A stretch of DNA of 64,000 nucleotides from Orthonyx spaldingii (taxonomy: Eukaryota; Chordata; Aves; Passeriformes; Orthonychidae): assembly GCA_013397795.1 (NCBI GenBank), contig VZTJ01006074.1, positions 1,497,099 to 1,561,098 on the forward strand, read 5' to 3'. Each line of letters opens with the position of its first letter. Within the stretch, counting starts at the first letter, position 1. Of this stretch, positions 11,642 to 24,851 are shown piece after piece. The notes below the pieces were generated by a model. That model saw only the letters and a list, made by a program, of their open reading frames with translations, searched no databases and was not told the origin of the DNA. The position numbers were made by a program, and so were the translations under genes.

Positions 11642-14600
11642 AAATACTGCCCACTAACAAACATGTGGCTGAGGGGACTATTGCAACGCTGTTCCAGAAG
11701 GGTTCATTAACTGAAGGTCTTCTGTTACCTTTATTAAAAATGAAATATTCATCCACACTAACAGATATTTTTGCTACAAACCCAAATTCTTAATTTTGTG
11801 ACAGTCTGGACAAAGCTGCTGAAAATTTAGGACAAAGTCCTAGAAATGTCTGAATCATTAGCATCCAAACCAGCCAGTCACAGTATGACAGATTGAAGGA
11901 TGTGTGGTCAAGTTGAAAGATACTTGTTCAAAACTGCCGTTCCTCTTTCTGAGAGTCCTGCCTCCTGACTCTGCTGTTAGGAAGCTGGGTGCAGGCCCCA
12001 GAAGCAGCACCCATTCTGCAGCCCTAGCAAGTTTCAGATTCAACAACTGTTTATCTGGCTTTGGAGTAATTTTTCTTCCTCTTCTTGGGGAAGGAAGAAC
12101 TCATATTGTGCTTACATTTTCCTCCCTGTTGTGTTCAATAGAGAACTTTCCTTGAATATGCCCAGTTGCAGACCCATTTCTGTATTTCAGCCAGCACAGC
12201 CTGGCCTAGGAGCTGCTTGACCTTATTCCAAAGTGGAAGGGCCTTTCCCTGTTCCCTTGGTATGCATCTCTGCTGAACTCGCATCCTGGTCCTCAAGGGC
12301 TGCAGGCATGGCCACTGCCTCTGACCACATGCAGCCTTCCCTGAGCAGTCTTTTTTTCTCTTCCATTTCTTCCTCCCATCTCCCTTGTTTTACTTACCAT
12401 GTACCACAGTCACTTCAGTCATCCTCATCAATTCACCCTAGCCATGGGCAGTTTGCTTCTCGCTGAAGGCTGCAAGCATCTGGCCTCCTTTGCTTTCTCA
12501 TGGTTCCTGTTTTTCTTGCACTCAAGAGAGTTCACTTTGTTCCTCCCTTTCAGAAGAAAAAGCCCCTGACAACTTGCACCTATACACCTATTCTTCTTAA
12601 TGCAGCTAGCTCAGCTTACAGCCTTAAAAACCATAGTTAAATGGTTCTGTCTTTGAAAGATATGGGCAAATTTGAGTTTGGTACAAGTAGTCACAACACC
12701 ATTAATGCTAATAAATTTATACTGTGGAAAAAATAGTCTAAATTGTCTGTTTCCCATTTAAAATAACCATCCAGAATAAATGTGCAGTCTGTCCATGCAC
12801 AGCTCGTTCATCCTCATTGCCTGTGTCTCATGTGGCAGAATGTTCTTTTTAAAAATTTCAGTAATAAAAAATGTTTCCATTTCTAGTAATACTCCATTGT
12901 TTGCAAGTTTGGACAATTCAGCATACTTTTGGTAGGCTTTTAAGGATTAGTTCCTGCATTCTGCTTATTTTAGTACAAAGAGACTGCATATGCATATTTC
13001 CTAAGTTATGGTTGAATTTGCTGCTAGATATAAATCCCTACAAATACACATTATTTTGAAAACCGGTAATGTAGAGAGTAGTATGTATAGTGATCATTTA
13101 AAGTTTTGCTTGTTTTTTGTGAAAAACTAAGAGTGAACATAATTGGCATTTGGAATAGAATTAGCAAATGATATTAGACTTAGAATTGAAAGTACAGCTT
13201 TCTTATCTTTCTAGGATCCAGTGTGGCAAATCTGATAATAAAATTGCTTCATTTTCTGATACTTCTTTTTAAACATTTCCTTCACTTTAAAAAATGCATG
13301 GGATTTTTAAAAATCACTTTAGTGACCAGGTGAGTTACATGCATGCAGAATTAAAAAAGAGAAATCCTTGTTCAATTTATTGGCTGCCCCTGATTCAAGA
13401 TCAAGCTTTGCAAGCAACCTGCCTGTCTCAAGGACAGCAGGATATTGCATGGCCTTCACCAAAAAAAGGGAGCATTCTGGATCATGGTTGAATACTTCTG
13501 GTCAAGGAAGTTTCCAAGAAGTCTGCTTTTAACCTGTGCCTGCTCTCCAGGGTAAGTGGGTACTCTGGCTTTGACGTTCTGAACCTAATCCTACCCTACC
13601 CACTATAGTGGACAAGGTTTTATAGAACAATTGTAGAACAATTTATAGAAGTTTTTTTCCTTGTTTTCATTATGGATCTCTCTGAGGATGGATGTCCTTG
13701 CTTTGCCTCTGGTGACAGGGTCTACCAGGGCTGGGCCATCTTCCTGTCCCACCAGTTCTTGACTTCATCTGGTTTCCTAATTAGCTCCTTAGGTGTTACC
13801 TGGCAGGGGGACCACCTCTCCCTGTGGATGAATGTAACAGCATATTGCACAAAGGATCCTAAATCTTCTTCAGTACCTCCAGTTTGTATTTCAGTACCAC
13901 CAGCCTGAGAGTTTAAGAAAAAAACACAGTTACTGCTGGAGCCCGTGGGCACTCATGTTTGTATAATGGCACTCATCTGTGATATTTGTGCTGCTCCTTC
14001 CTTCCCCAGCCTCTTGTCCCTGTTCCTTTGCTGTAGGTCACCTGCCCCAAAACTGAGATGGCTGAGCAGTGCATGTGGACTTCAGCAGAAGCCTGGTCAT
14101 GTAACTCAGCCCCCACTCAGCAGCTGCCTTTATCTTGATATATCAGGGAAGACCTTGGTGCTTTCTTCTGCTAACCAGCCTCAGCAGAGAGGTGGTGATA
14201 AGCACTGGGGACAAGATGAGGTGGGAACACCCCAGGGAGCTACATCTGTCTGCTACCTAAGCTCTGTGAAATAGCTTTCATCAGTGTTTGGACTGCATCT
14301 AGTCTGGAGGCAGCACGTGGAGCAGCAGAGCTTCAGAGCTTCACGCAGCTACAACAGCAAATCCCCTTCTGGCCCATGCAGACCAGTAGTTTGTCACCTG
14401 TAAACGTAAGAAGAAAAGGGACAGGAGAGAACAGAGCCAGCTGAGAACCCGGGAGAAGTCCAGAGAGAATCACAACTCACACAGTTGTCCAGAGAAATCA
14501 CCACAGATACTTCAGACAAAAGGGTTCTGCTTTTTTCCTATTTTACACTTCTTGGGTGCACATGGACCACTGGCTTCAAAGTAGTCCTAGTAGTTCTACT

Positions 14601-15360
14601 CGTAGTACATTACTGATGGTAATGGACATGGTGATTCAGTGAACAGCAGTCTGAGAACAGAGAAACATACAGCAGCAAGGGTCCAAAGATAGGGGGAAAA
14701 ATCATTCAGAAACCTACATTTATAGAGAAATGCTACCAACAGACATGTATATGAACCTAATTCATTGACAAGAGTGGACAAAGCTAGCAATTCCCCTGAT
14801 ACATCACTCATGATCTGCTTTAATAATGCACGAATATTGCTGGCTTTGTGCAAGATGTTGGCTGCAATGTGGAAGCATATAAAGGAGAATAAAGCATTTA
14901 AAATTCAAAGTTGCCCATGTAAGAGGCAGTGTAGCATGAATGGACTCGTTTGGAGCAGATTCCCATTAATGAGGTTTGGGAGGAAAAGCTGTCAGACTTG
15001 TGTTGATTTGAATTCCTTTAGGTTGGTATAAGCAACAGGATATTGACCACATTGGTTTTAAGATAGGTCTGACAGGACATTATTAGAATTCCCACTTCAT
15101 TCAAATACTTTATGTCCACACTTAGACACTAGAAGGAAAAAGTGCCATTCAAGGAACAAACCATTGCACTTGGGAAGCCCTCAAGGTCTCATTGTCTTGC
15201 AGGGGATGACTATGGTGAAGAAATCAGTATTTGTCTATTTTTCTACCATACCTGTAATTTCTCCTGCCTACACCTCCACTTCTGTCAGACAACTCTACCA
15301 AAGTGAGTGGATGCTGACACATGCTATTTTGTCACCCTTAAAGTCCATATAGCTTTGCCA
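11642..15360. other. Unique non-coding DNA
   Basis: Nothing recognisable. Frames of 60-110 codons occur on both strands without known domains. Confidence 0.55.
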
Positions 15361-15366
15361 GCTTGG

Positions 15367-15606
15367 TGTCGCTGCGAGCGGATGTCGAATAAAGAGAACT
15401 CGAGAGATCAAGTGGCAAAAGAGGTCAATTTATTTATTAAATTCAGCTTTTATATACAAAATGGACTCTCACTTGATTGGCCATTAGCTGTACACCTCCC
15501 GCAGCTAATTGGCCACTTGGATTCATGAGCGTTTCAATACCTTTATCTTAGTTTATATAAACAAATAGATTCTTTCTCATGAGAAAGAGGTTTCTGTGCT
15601 GTCACA
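15367..15606 (-). mobile_element. Solo LTR A, 240 bp, ERV class II-like
   Basis: The boundaries come from a perfect 6-bp TSD, GCTTGG, at 15361-15366 and 15607-15612. On the minus strand the element begins TGTGACAG and ends GCAGCGACA, the canonical TG...CA. A minus-strand TATA box (GTATATAAAAGC, 15446-15457) is followed closely by overlapping AATAAA signals (15429-15438) and a short R-U5. In alpharetroviral LTRs the poly(A) signal also lies just after the TATA box. The 6-bp TSD also fits class II ERVs. No internal retroviral sequence adjoins it, so it is a solo LTR left by LTR-LTR recombination. The class is inference; the boundaries are seen directly. Confidence 0.85.
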
Positions 15607-15612
15607 GCTTGG

Positions 15613-18600
15613 CAGTAGTCTGCAATTTAGAAGAAGTTGACCAGAGTGCCTTGATATTTACAGCACAGGAGCTATTTTCCTTTAATTATGAAATTGCTAT
15701 GGCTACGTTAAATGCCAGATGCTTTTTGTTACCTTCCAGTTTCAGTTCAATTAATACCTTGACTAGCACATCTTGCCTGAAGCCTCCTTTTCTCTGTGCT
15801 CTTTCTTTTTGCATCTTAAGTATTTCCTTGCAGTGGTCATCTCTTCACAATACAGACCAATGCAAAACAAACGAGAATGGAGGCACAGAGGGCTCCAATA
15901 CAAGGAGCATTAGTTATATCCAAGGGACTTTTTGCATGGAAAAATTCCATACACTTCATAGCCATCATCTACTGGGAGGCAGGCACTCACTTCAGTACAT
16001 TCACAGTCTTACCAAGCTGTAGGTTTTTAAACTTTGGAGCATAGTTATAGCAAGCATGTGTAAAGAGGTTAAAAGCAGGGGGGGAGGTCAGCTGCTGTGT
16101 TCTTCTTGCCTTTCCATGCTTCTTGACTGGTGGATGTTAAGGACTGTAAACATAGACTACATGGATAATTTCTGGAAAACAAACAAACAAACCCCAAAAC
16201 AACCCCTAGAGCAACCAAACAACAAAAAAAGCCACAATAAAAAGTATCTACTCCAAGCCAGTGCAAGCTAATTATAGCAACTCTGTGCCAAGCTGTCATA
16301 AGCCCCAGAGTGAGCATGCATGGCTTCAGGGAGAAGGACCTGTGGGGAGTGTTTCTGTCCTGCAGCTATCTCCCTGGCTCACAGGCCATAGCTGTGTGCT
16401 ACTGTTATTGAAGGCATGAATAAAAATCTCTTTCCTCTCCAGTTTTTACATTATGTGAATCTCAGTGGCAACCCAGAACTAACCTCGTGGGCCCCTGGGG
16501 AGGTCAGGCTGACAAGGTCAGATATGATGAGAATTCATGTTTGCTATAATTGTGATTTATTTCTTGTGTAGAATTCACTCATCTCAATAAAGACACATGG
16601 CTATTGTTGAACCTACATAAACTGTTTCATATTCATCAATAAAATGGTTGGGGGGGGGGCATGTGGTGAATATAGCTTCTCTGGAACTAGTTCAGTATTT
16701 AATTCCTGCTAATGTGCACTATGAGATTGTGTCTAATTCAATTTGCAAAAATATAAAGTGCCATTTAAGGGGAACTCATATATGGTTAGATGAATGTGTA
16801 ACCCAGATGCTTCTGTAATTCCTTTCAATGTCATTAATTTGGTATGCTGAATTGTTATTTACAGACTCTAGTTCCATATAAAAGAGAATAAACCTCAGAG
16901 AAGTAACCACAGTAAGTGCTTTTAGGAGTTGGTTTTTTTCTGTGCAGTAGCACTGAGGAATGCTCTTCATATCTTGTCTTCAACCTTGAACTTCATGAAT
17001 ATCATTACACAGAAATATCACACACTGACAAATAATAAAAACACCAAAACTAAGAATATCCAGAGAAATTACTGAGATTGGTTTTATTCACTTAGTTATC
17101 ACTGTAGTTCAATGAGCATCAGAATCAGTAATAGTGAAGTCAAGATAATTTAGGTCTCAATGTATGACAAGTGTAACAGTAGTGTACTGTACCATAGCTT
17201 GGCTTCTGAAAGTCCTTTTTAAATTTTTTTGTGTAACTTGATGCAAGTGTGATCATCCAAGTTGCTGCAAGATCAGGTATACTACAAAACCCAGACCAAC
17301 CTTTTCTGCAGCCAGTCAATTTGATATAGGGAACAAGGGTGCCACTTTTATATTCCCAAGCTGCAGAGCTAACCTCAGTTTTGAAAACTCTCTCTGTATT
17401 TTGCCTTCTGTATTTTATTTCCCTGGAGGCAATATAGCTTTAATCACCCGAGACTGACTGCATCCCATTCAGCTGGACTAATCTTAAATCTGACTACTAT
17501 TAATGAACTTGAACTTGGAGAGTGCTTTAGTCACAAAATGGGCTCAGGCAGCAAGCTCACCCTCATATATAGCAAATAAGTCAAATAAACAGCGAAAATA
17601 TGCTGAGGGTATACTTAGTTATATACACTAATGTATTGAAATTATAGAAATGCTCCTCAGAAATTCTGGGACAATTTCTCCTCTCGCATCCAATGGTGTG
17701 TACTATTCCTGGAAGAGGTTGTGTTAAAATGCATTTGTAGAACAAAACAGTTGGTCCCGAGGAGATGACACTCACACAAGATACATTGCCAGGAATTTTT
17801 ACTTTGGACTAGTTCTAGTTTGTCCCATGGTCTCGATGCCCATTAGAAGCCATAGTGTTATAATAGGAAAAGCATGTTGGTGGGGATAGCCAGGAGATCA
17901 GCACCAAAAACACACTTTGGATCTGAACTGCCAGTGTAGGTGCACCCCTGAGGCCCAGTGACCCAGGAGCTGCCCAGAAATTAAATCTTTGCATGGGAAG
18001 CTCAGCTGTGGCACTGGAGTTTCCCAGGAATTAAGAGTGGAACAGATCGGGTGGTTTGAAGTCAAAATGTAAATAACAGGCATGAAAAGCAGCCAAAGAA
18101 TGTGCAAGAGAATAGAAGATAATAACAAAATAAGTCTTAGGTAAGGTACTCAGAAATAATGAAAAATGTATGTGGAAAAGCTACAGGCAAAGGAAATACT
18201 TTCTTTAACATTTAATTATGTTATTTTCCTCAGAAAGGCATGCTCATTTAGAAAAATCCTGAAAAAAAATCCAAACCATTAAACAGGAAAGGCTCCACCT
18301 ACCCATAAAAAATATATAGCACCTTTTCTTTACATAGGGTATATGAGTGCAAAACTTGTGAACATGGATTCTGTTGAACACTTTTTGTTTGATTTGCCCC
18401 TCATTAAGTAGTAAGCGCCGGGGAAAGAACTGAGTCTTATCTGGTTTGCTACACACCTAACCGTTATCAGCTGGCATCAGGTAAAGAAATGAGCCTGAAA
18501 GAGAGAAGGATAAATGCAGATGCTGGCATTCAGCGAGGTCAAAGAAGTCACACAGATGGATGAAAGGAGTGAGAAATTTTCTTAACGCTTGTTTTCAAAT

Positions 18601-19751
18601 GAGCAGCTCTAGCAGCAGGAGAAGCAGCAAAGCGTGCTTCACCAGAGCACTCATGTCTCATGGCTGGATTCTCACGTGTCTAATAAAGTAGAAGCAGTGA
18701 TCTGAGGTTTTTTCTCTCAGGTGGGCTATTCACAATATTTATCAGGTGCAATTTCCTGTGACTGATGGGTTGAGCTAATGCCAGCGGCCTCTCCTTGATT
18801 AGTGTGTTTTTAAGAATCTCTCCCTTTACCTGTTAGGCTACTCCCATAAAAACCGGTTTGGTCTTAGTATCACAGTGGTTTTGATCTTCATATCAAATTT
18901 GATTGAAATAACTAAATGGTTTGAGAATTAGTGTGTTAGAGGGGCATGCAGTGGAGGTAAGGAACAAGGGGATACACAGAACCAAATTGTCTGATACAAC
19001 AAGATTGCAGAATTTTTTTTTCCTTTAGAAACCAGGCTGAAAAAAATAGATAGGAACAAGCTCTGAAAGAACATGATTTCTAGATTCTTGGCATTTTTCA
19101 TTTTAATTCAGTTACTAGAGATTGAATGAAAAATTAAGAGTACCACCCGAAAAATTAAGAGTACCACCCAAAAAATATGCAGCTGCTGCATGTCATTGTT
19201 TGAGTGTTTTGCATCAAGTTTTTTTTTCTGGAGTTTGATAAAGGAGGTGAGTTTAACTGCCTCCCCCTTTGCGTTCCTCATAGAAATCTGAAAGCGAATC
19301 TTTAAATGATATTTTTTGAACAAGAGGAGGCTGCTGCCATAGCACTGGGAACTGAAGAATAAAATACCTGCCTGACTGAGCTGCCCTTTTCATCCAGAGT
19401 AGTGTGAGATAAACTCACTGAATCAAAGCCTGAGCTCCAGATGCCTTGTACAGTTGGAGATGGCTTCCTGCCAATGGGTTTCCAAAGCAAACAAGGAAGA
19501 GCAAATTTGCGTAGCATGAAGTGCAGCCACACAGGGAGGCAGTGAACAGGGTGGTTCCCTTCAGCATGGAAGGGAATGTTAAGTGCTTTAATACAGTGTT
19601 GTTTTAGAACAGAACAGAGCCTGAAAGAAAAAATATAGTTTTCGACTCTGATCGTAAACTCTCTGAGCTTAACCAAGTTAGTCAATGACATTTTGGCTGG
19701 GAGTGGCTTGCTTTAAGGCATGTTTCCATGACTTAGAGTAGTTTCTGATAT
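15613..19751. other. Unique non-coding DNA
   Basis: No gene is recognised. It contains a run of ten G at 16650-16659 and the 21-bp tandem duplication at 19128. The stretch 18590-18860 is complex, non-repetitive sequence. I cannot tell conserved regulatory DNA from neutral DNA without alignment. A 129-codon minus-strand frame at 19302-19691 has no recognised domain. Confidence 0.5.
19128..19169. repeat. Perfect 21-bp tandem duplication
   Basis: Two identical 21-bp units occupy 19128-19148 and 19149-19169. Each starts GAAAAATTAAGAG and ends TACCACCC. The perfect identity implies a young slippage or duplication event. The surrounding sequence shows no repeat family. Confidence 0.95.
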
Positions 19752-20052
19752 CATAGAATCAGAGAATCATAGAACAGTTTGGGTTGGAAGGGACCTTAAA
19801 GATCATCTTGTTCAGCTCCCTGCCATGGGCAGGGATGCCTTCCACTAGACCAGGTTGCTCAGAGCCCCATCCAACCTGGCCTTGAACATTTCTAGGAAAG
19901 GGGCATTCAGAACTTCTCTGGGCAATCTGTTCGGGTGCCTCACCACCTTCACAGTAAAGACTGTTTTCCTCATATCTGATCTAAACCTACTTTCAGTTTA
20001 AAAACATTCCCCCTTGTCATCCCACTATGTGCTCTTTTAAATAGGCTCTCAT
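19752..20052 (-). mobile_element. CR1 3' tail, about 300 bp
   Basis: Three reverse-complement octamers (CATAGAAT, CAGAGAAT, CATAGAAC) at 19752-19775 are followed by GGGTTGGAAGGGACCTTAAA and the rest of the CR1 3' UTR: CCATGGGCAGGGATGCC, then AGACCAGGTTGCTCAGAGCC. Similarity ends near 20050. The element is non-coding and on the minus strand. Confidence 0.93.
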
Positions 20053-20439
20053 CGATAACCAAGCTAGCACTGAAGTAAATTGGAAGTAAACTCTAGGTCA
20101 AACTAGCAGGGGCCAAACAGATTCAAATGCCTTTAGCAATAAACCTTCATTGGCAAGATCTGCAGATCCATGCAGTTGGCCATATCAGTTAATAAGATAA
20201 CTTCTAATCTCCAGCTAAGTGTACAGAGATTGCATGCAGGAAAACCCTGGATATACCCGCTGGTGTAAGATGCTTTCCATGTGTAGTATAGTGAAGGAAT
20301 AATAGTGTTGAAAATAAGCATGATCTAAGAGAAGATTTTTGTGTTGTCCTGCCTGCTTGCTGTGTGTGCTTATGAATTTTAGGAGTGGTCTTTTATGAAT
20401 GCTGAAAACAGTTCCCACCTTGTTGCCTTCTTTCATGAT

Positions 20440-20498
20440 ATTGTTGGACTCAGTGATCCTAAAGGTCTTTTCCAACACAACAATTCTATGATTCTATC
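20440..20498 (+). mobile_element. CR1 3' tail, 59 bp
   Basis: GTTGGACTCAGTGATCCTAA and AGGTCTTTTCCAACACAAC are followed by octamers ATTCTATG and ATTCTATC (20483-20498). This is the end of a CR1 of a slightly different subfamily from its neighbour at 19752, on the opposite strand. Only the tail is present. The 387 bp between the two tails holds nothing recognisable. Confidence 0.88.
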
Positions 20499-21623
20499 AT
20501 ATGAGAGCTGACTGACCTCTTTGTCTGACTGCCACAGAAGCACCTGGCTCCAGTTCACAGTTTAGAAACCTCAATTCCTGTTATTTGTGAATTTACTGCT
20601 GAGGGGTCTGTTTAAAAAGAAAAATAAATGAATATATCAGCTCTACAGCAGCCCATCTGGGAATTTTATAACAGTATTGCATCTTCACAGGAATAACTGT
20701 GGAGGATTGCAGATTGAAAACAATGGCTTCAGTTTGTTACAGCTGAGGTCTGGGTAGCAGGAGACTTAGTACAGGATAACAATTTGATATCTGAGACTGT
20801 GATTCATTCAGAGACCATAGCTCCCTTCTGTACCCTCCTCCGCCTGGTTATCCATTGAGCTAAGAAAAATAAACCGCAGAAACGTAATGAGAAACAAATG
20901 TTGTTGCTGAGTTAGTCTGCAGTGGGAAGCCAAACTGTAGAAATTACTTCGTTACTGTTTCAGTCACTTTGTTTTTTAAAGGTAGTTAAATAATTCTGAA
21001 TTCTCTGTGAGTCATGAACTTTGGAAACCTCATCATAGGACTGACCTGTGTCCTACATGCAGGCTTGGTCAAGAAAACATGAAATTGAAGGCAACAGCAT
21101 CCTCTCTGGGATCAGAGTGAGATGCTTCCAGTGGCGGACATGAGCATCTTTGAACAAGTAGTGGAAAGCATGTTTGTTACTTATGGCACATAGCAGCACT
21201 GCTCCTGCAAACTGGGTACCTGTGGCTCTCCTCTAATTGTTTACTGTGACTGCATGGGAAAAGGGGAATCCAGAAAAGGTCCAAAGCAGTGTAGTCTGCC
21301 TCCCTGTGTTGGATAGGTGTGCTCCCTACAGAAGTGTGCTGGCATCTTGGGCATTGAAACAATTATCACATGAAATGAGGTGCCTCAAAGCTGGGCAATA
21401 TGGTGTACCTTCTCTGGGACTTTTGCAGCTCTCCTGAATCCCTAAAAGGATTCAAGTGTCAGTTGCTGGGTAGAAGAGCAAATGCCATTTTAGAGGGACC
21501 TGGAGGGGGATTACTGAGCTGCCCAACATGGCTCTAAAAAAAAGAGTCCGAATGGTTTAAATTGTGTTGGACCCCAGCTTTCAGCTCATGCTCTTTTTAT
21601 TATCTTAGATAATACCAAAACAG
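20499..21623. other. Unique non-coding DNA
   Basis: No gene or repeat recognised; short frames only. Confidence 0.55.
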
Positions 21624-22015
21624 CAAACCTGTGGCTCCGCCACCGGCTGGGTTGCCTTTGGCGAGTGAAACCGCTACTCAGCCTGCCTTCTCAATGTGGA
21701 TTAATGATCAAGTAGAATGGGCGGATTACGCCTCTCAGGACAGTGAACCCTGAGGGGAAGGCAGGTTGAGGCAGTTTCCCGCCACTAGCCTCAGTCCATC
21801 AAGGTTCCGTCTCCTCCCCCGCTCCCTCAGAATTATTTTAATATTCATAAAGTTAATATAATTTTCATGTTAAGATAGAAACTTTGGTAATTCTGTTATC
21901 CCCGTTGGTCAGTTTAAATTTGTCCCTCCTTTGTCCCCCGGTTATTGGTTACCTGTCATCACCCATCACGTCTCCCATAGGTTTACCCCTGTTCTCCTCC
22001 CCTTTTTCCTTCCCC

Positions 22016-22022
22016 TTAAAAA
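22016..22022 (+). promoter_or_regulatory. LTR B TATA-like box
   Basis: TTAAAAA in an otherwise C-rich U3, 80 bp before the AATAAA signal. This spacing is reasonable for an ERV promoter. Activity is unknown. Confidence 0.5.
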
Positions 22023-22101
22023 CCCCTTGCAACCGGCCCTCGGGGCTCGTTCTGTGGCCCCCACCTTTGCAGTAAGTTCTCCTGCACCTGCCAGGGCAGT
22101 G

Positions 22102-22107
22102 AATAAA
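22102..22107 (+). terminator. LTR B poly(A) signal
   Basis: Canonical AATAAA inside the LTR, downstream of the TATA-like box and before a GC-rich U5. Confidence 0.65.
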
Positions 22108-22360
22108 CTCAAGGTTTTGCTACAAACGAGTCCTCCTCTCCTCCTTCGTCGCCGCCGTGTTCGCTACACCTTCACCGACTGCTGCCAGCCCCAGCCTGGG
22201 CTTTGGGACTAAGAGCTCTTCTCAGAGCTGCGTCGCAAGGGTCGAGGTAAACGCCTCGCCGCTCCGCGCTCCCACGCAGCGGAAGCCTCTTGACCGGGCA
22301 CTCGGAGTCATTGTCGCCCGCCGACCAGCTGGGCGGTCTAGCGGTCAAGCGACACAAACC

Positions 22361-24851
22361 CACTCCAAATTAATGTTTTAATTTTTTTTTCTTTTGTTTG
22401 GCAAGACTTGCCATAGAGATTCTAATCATATACATGGTAAAACCAATGCTCACTAGTTGCTGGAGCATACACATATATACATGTATTACCAGAACTTATA
22501 TATTTAAGTCTTTCGCTTATATATTTAAGCTATTTGAGCAACTAATTATTTGAGAAAACAAAAGGGTAGTACATCAATTTGCCATTCTGCCCACGTGGGC
22601 GCTGTTTTTATACTTTGTTAAAAATCAAAGACTAACACACCATTATCTTTAAACTACAGTTTTCGCTCATATTTTTATTCCCACTCTTCTCCTAATGCTG
22701 CATAGTACATAAAGTTTTAACGTGTGCACATTGTTGCCACCTGATCCCAAAGTGTCTGCTATGGTTTTTTTCTATAGCTCTGTCTGCTTAGCGATTGCTT
22801 TCTTATGGTGCAGCATTTTAGATTTGGTTGGGTTACAATTCAGGGTGAATCCCTTTTAGGGTGTATATATATATGTGTGTGTGTATAAAAATATATTATT
22901 TGCATATGTGTGTACATGCATGCACAACTGTATTTAAAACAGTGTTGTTTCCAAGAGTGGAAAAACTCCTTGAACACTTCAAGTATGGATTCAGTGTATT
23001 TCTTCAATGATGTGAAGATGCAGGGACCTGTTATAGTAAAAAACCCCAGCCACATTACATTTTAGAAGCCTCGTATGTTAAAATATATTTCTGAATAATT
23101 TGTTGCTTAAACAGTCCTGATGGTTCAGTGTGAATTGGGGTTTTAATAGCAGCTCCCAGCTGAAATGAATGGTGTTTGCTTGACTGAGCATCTTTGTCAA
23201 CTTTGAAAATTTTAAATCTGGTTGTATCCCTCATGGCGTTTTGGGTTCTCCAAGGAACAAACCCAACTGTCCTTGCAAGGCATCCCTGCTCAGGGGAAGG
23301 CAGACAGGTGATGGCACCTGGTGATCAAAGATGCCAAAGTCATCAGAGAGCTCTACAGATACCACTTTGGGAGCTCATTCACAGATACAGCCTGGAGCAG
23401 ATTGCAAGCCAGAGCCATCTGTGTAATCTCAGGGATGTAAGCAAAGCTGAAGCCAACTAAATGGGAACATCAAGCTTTTCTAATACATCACAGCCTTAAC
23501 CACAATATGGAAGTTTGTGCAAGGCTGTCTTTGCCAGATTGTCAACCTCAAGTGACAGCTGTCCAAGCAAAGGCTTGCAGCACTGTCTGACATGCTGCAA
23601 AGAATCCCATACTTCTTCATCCACCTTCATCAGCCAACAAAGAGGCACAAGTCCAAAACCCACCCATATTTCTTTAAAAATGTAAAATAAAATCCCAGCA
23701 GATCCAGAACCTCAATGTCTGGGCACAGAGTAACAGCAGGCAGAATGAGGGGGGAGGAGGAAAAAAATGGAACTAGTGGTATGGTTCTCCTGTACTCCAT
23801 GGTCAGCTACTGCAGGTAGCAGTCCTCACTAGGCTGTCACTCGTCATTCAGCAGCAACAGACTGCTTTAAACTGAAACTTGCCCAACAATTCAGTGCTGC
23901 AGTGGCATTGCCCGTGGGAGGAAATGGTTCTGGATGAGCTATCTCAGAAGCAGCACTAAGACCCTTGCCTTGCTCTTCTCTTTGCACTGCCTTACACAGG
24001 GCATATAAAACCTAAACTCAGCAGTCTTTCCCAAAACCAGTAAGACACTTTCTAGAGGGATGACCAGAATGAGCTGTGCCCCAGAACAAAGCTAGCACAT
24101 TAACATCTCAATCTTGGAGAAGGCTGTTCAGAAGTATGTAAGAAAGAGTTTTGCTAAAAGTGATGAGCATCCGTGTTTCACGCACAGAAGGTACTGAGCA
24201 GACAGAAGCTTGCACTTGACCTATGTGTTGTTCACTGGCTGATAAAGCCAAGAACAGGACCCAGACACCTCCCTTCAAGACCCAAGCCTGTACTTCACCC
24301 TCTGAAGACCCCACTGTCTCCCATGAAGCTATGGTTCACTCTGGGCAGTGAGGAATGGGTAATCCTGGAAAACACATGCATTTTTCAGTGTTTTGTGCTC
24401 CTAAAAAAATAGCATGTGGTCTCCACAGTTCTGTAGTGCAAGTACCGTAGCTGATAGTACAGGTATTTTTACTCCATGATGCTCTGTGATTCTCCAGCCT
24501 TTTCTTTGGATTCTGGATAGTGAAGTTGCTGAGCGAAGGAACATTATACAATCCAGAAATGTATAAAAAATCAGTTCAAGCCTGTAGTGTGAGCATCTGG
24601 GGAAGGCAGAAATATGAAGGCATGCCTGGCAGCAAGTGTACACACTGTATAGTGCCACACGGAGAAGAGCAGACAAGATTACCCCAAGTGATGTCTCTCT
24701 GACATAGCACAGCACCAGGCAAAAACCTTACTCACTTCACGCTGGCTGTGTTGCGCCTAAGGATCTCTGTGCTGAACTTCAGCATGCAACATAAGTGTGC
24801 ACAGAGCTACCAGCAGTCCCGGACATGCCCGCAGCACCATCCACATCCATG
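22361..24851. other. Unique non-coding DNA
   Basis: It contains a microsatellite at 22861. No gene is recognised. Frames near 24100-24715 are overlapping, on both strands, and featureless. Confidence 0.55.
22861..22926. repeat. TA/TG microsatellite
   Basis: A TATATATATA run grades into TGTGTGTG and then into TGCATATG/TACATG units. Confidence 0.8.

Larger units (their letters stand above)
21630..22354 (+). mobile_element. Solo LTR B, 725 bp, ERV class II-like
   Basis: A perfect 6-bp TSD, CAAACC, lies at 21624-21629 and 22355-22360. The LTR begins TGTGGCTCCG and ends CAAGCGACA. A TATA-like TTAAAAA sits at 22016-22022 after a pyrimidine-rich stretch, and AATAAA at 22102-22107. Downstream lies a long, GC- and CpG-rich R-U5 of about 250 bp. 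The order TATA, AATAAA, U5 fixes the plus orientation. No internal ERV sequence adjoins either side, so this is a solo LTR. Open frames at 21884-22381 lie inside it and are not genes. The class is inferred from the 6-bp TSD. Confidence 0.9.

Noticed and set aside
15516..15520. CTTGG as the right TSD of LTR A
   Set aside because: It would give a 149-bp element without its U3. The 6-bp GCTTGG at 15607 preceded by CA gives a coherent 240-bp LTR.
15579..16022. 147-codon plus-strand frame
   Set aside because: It starts inside solo LTR A and has no known domain.
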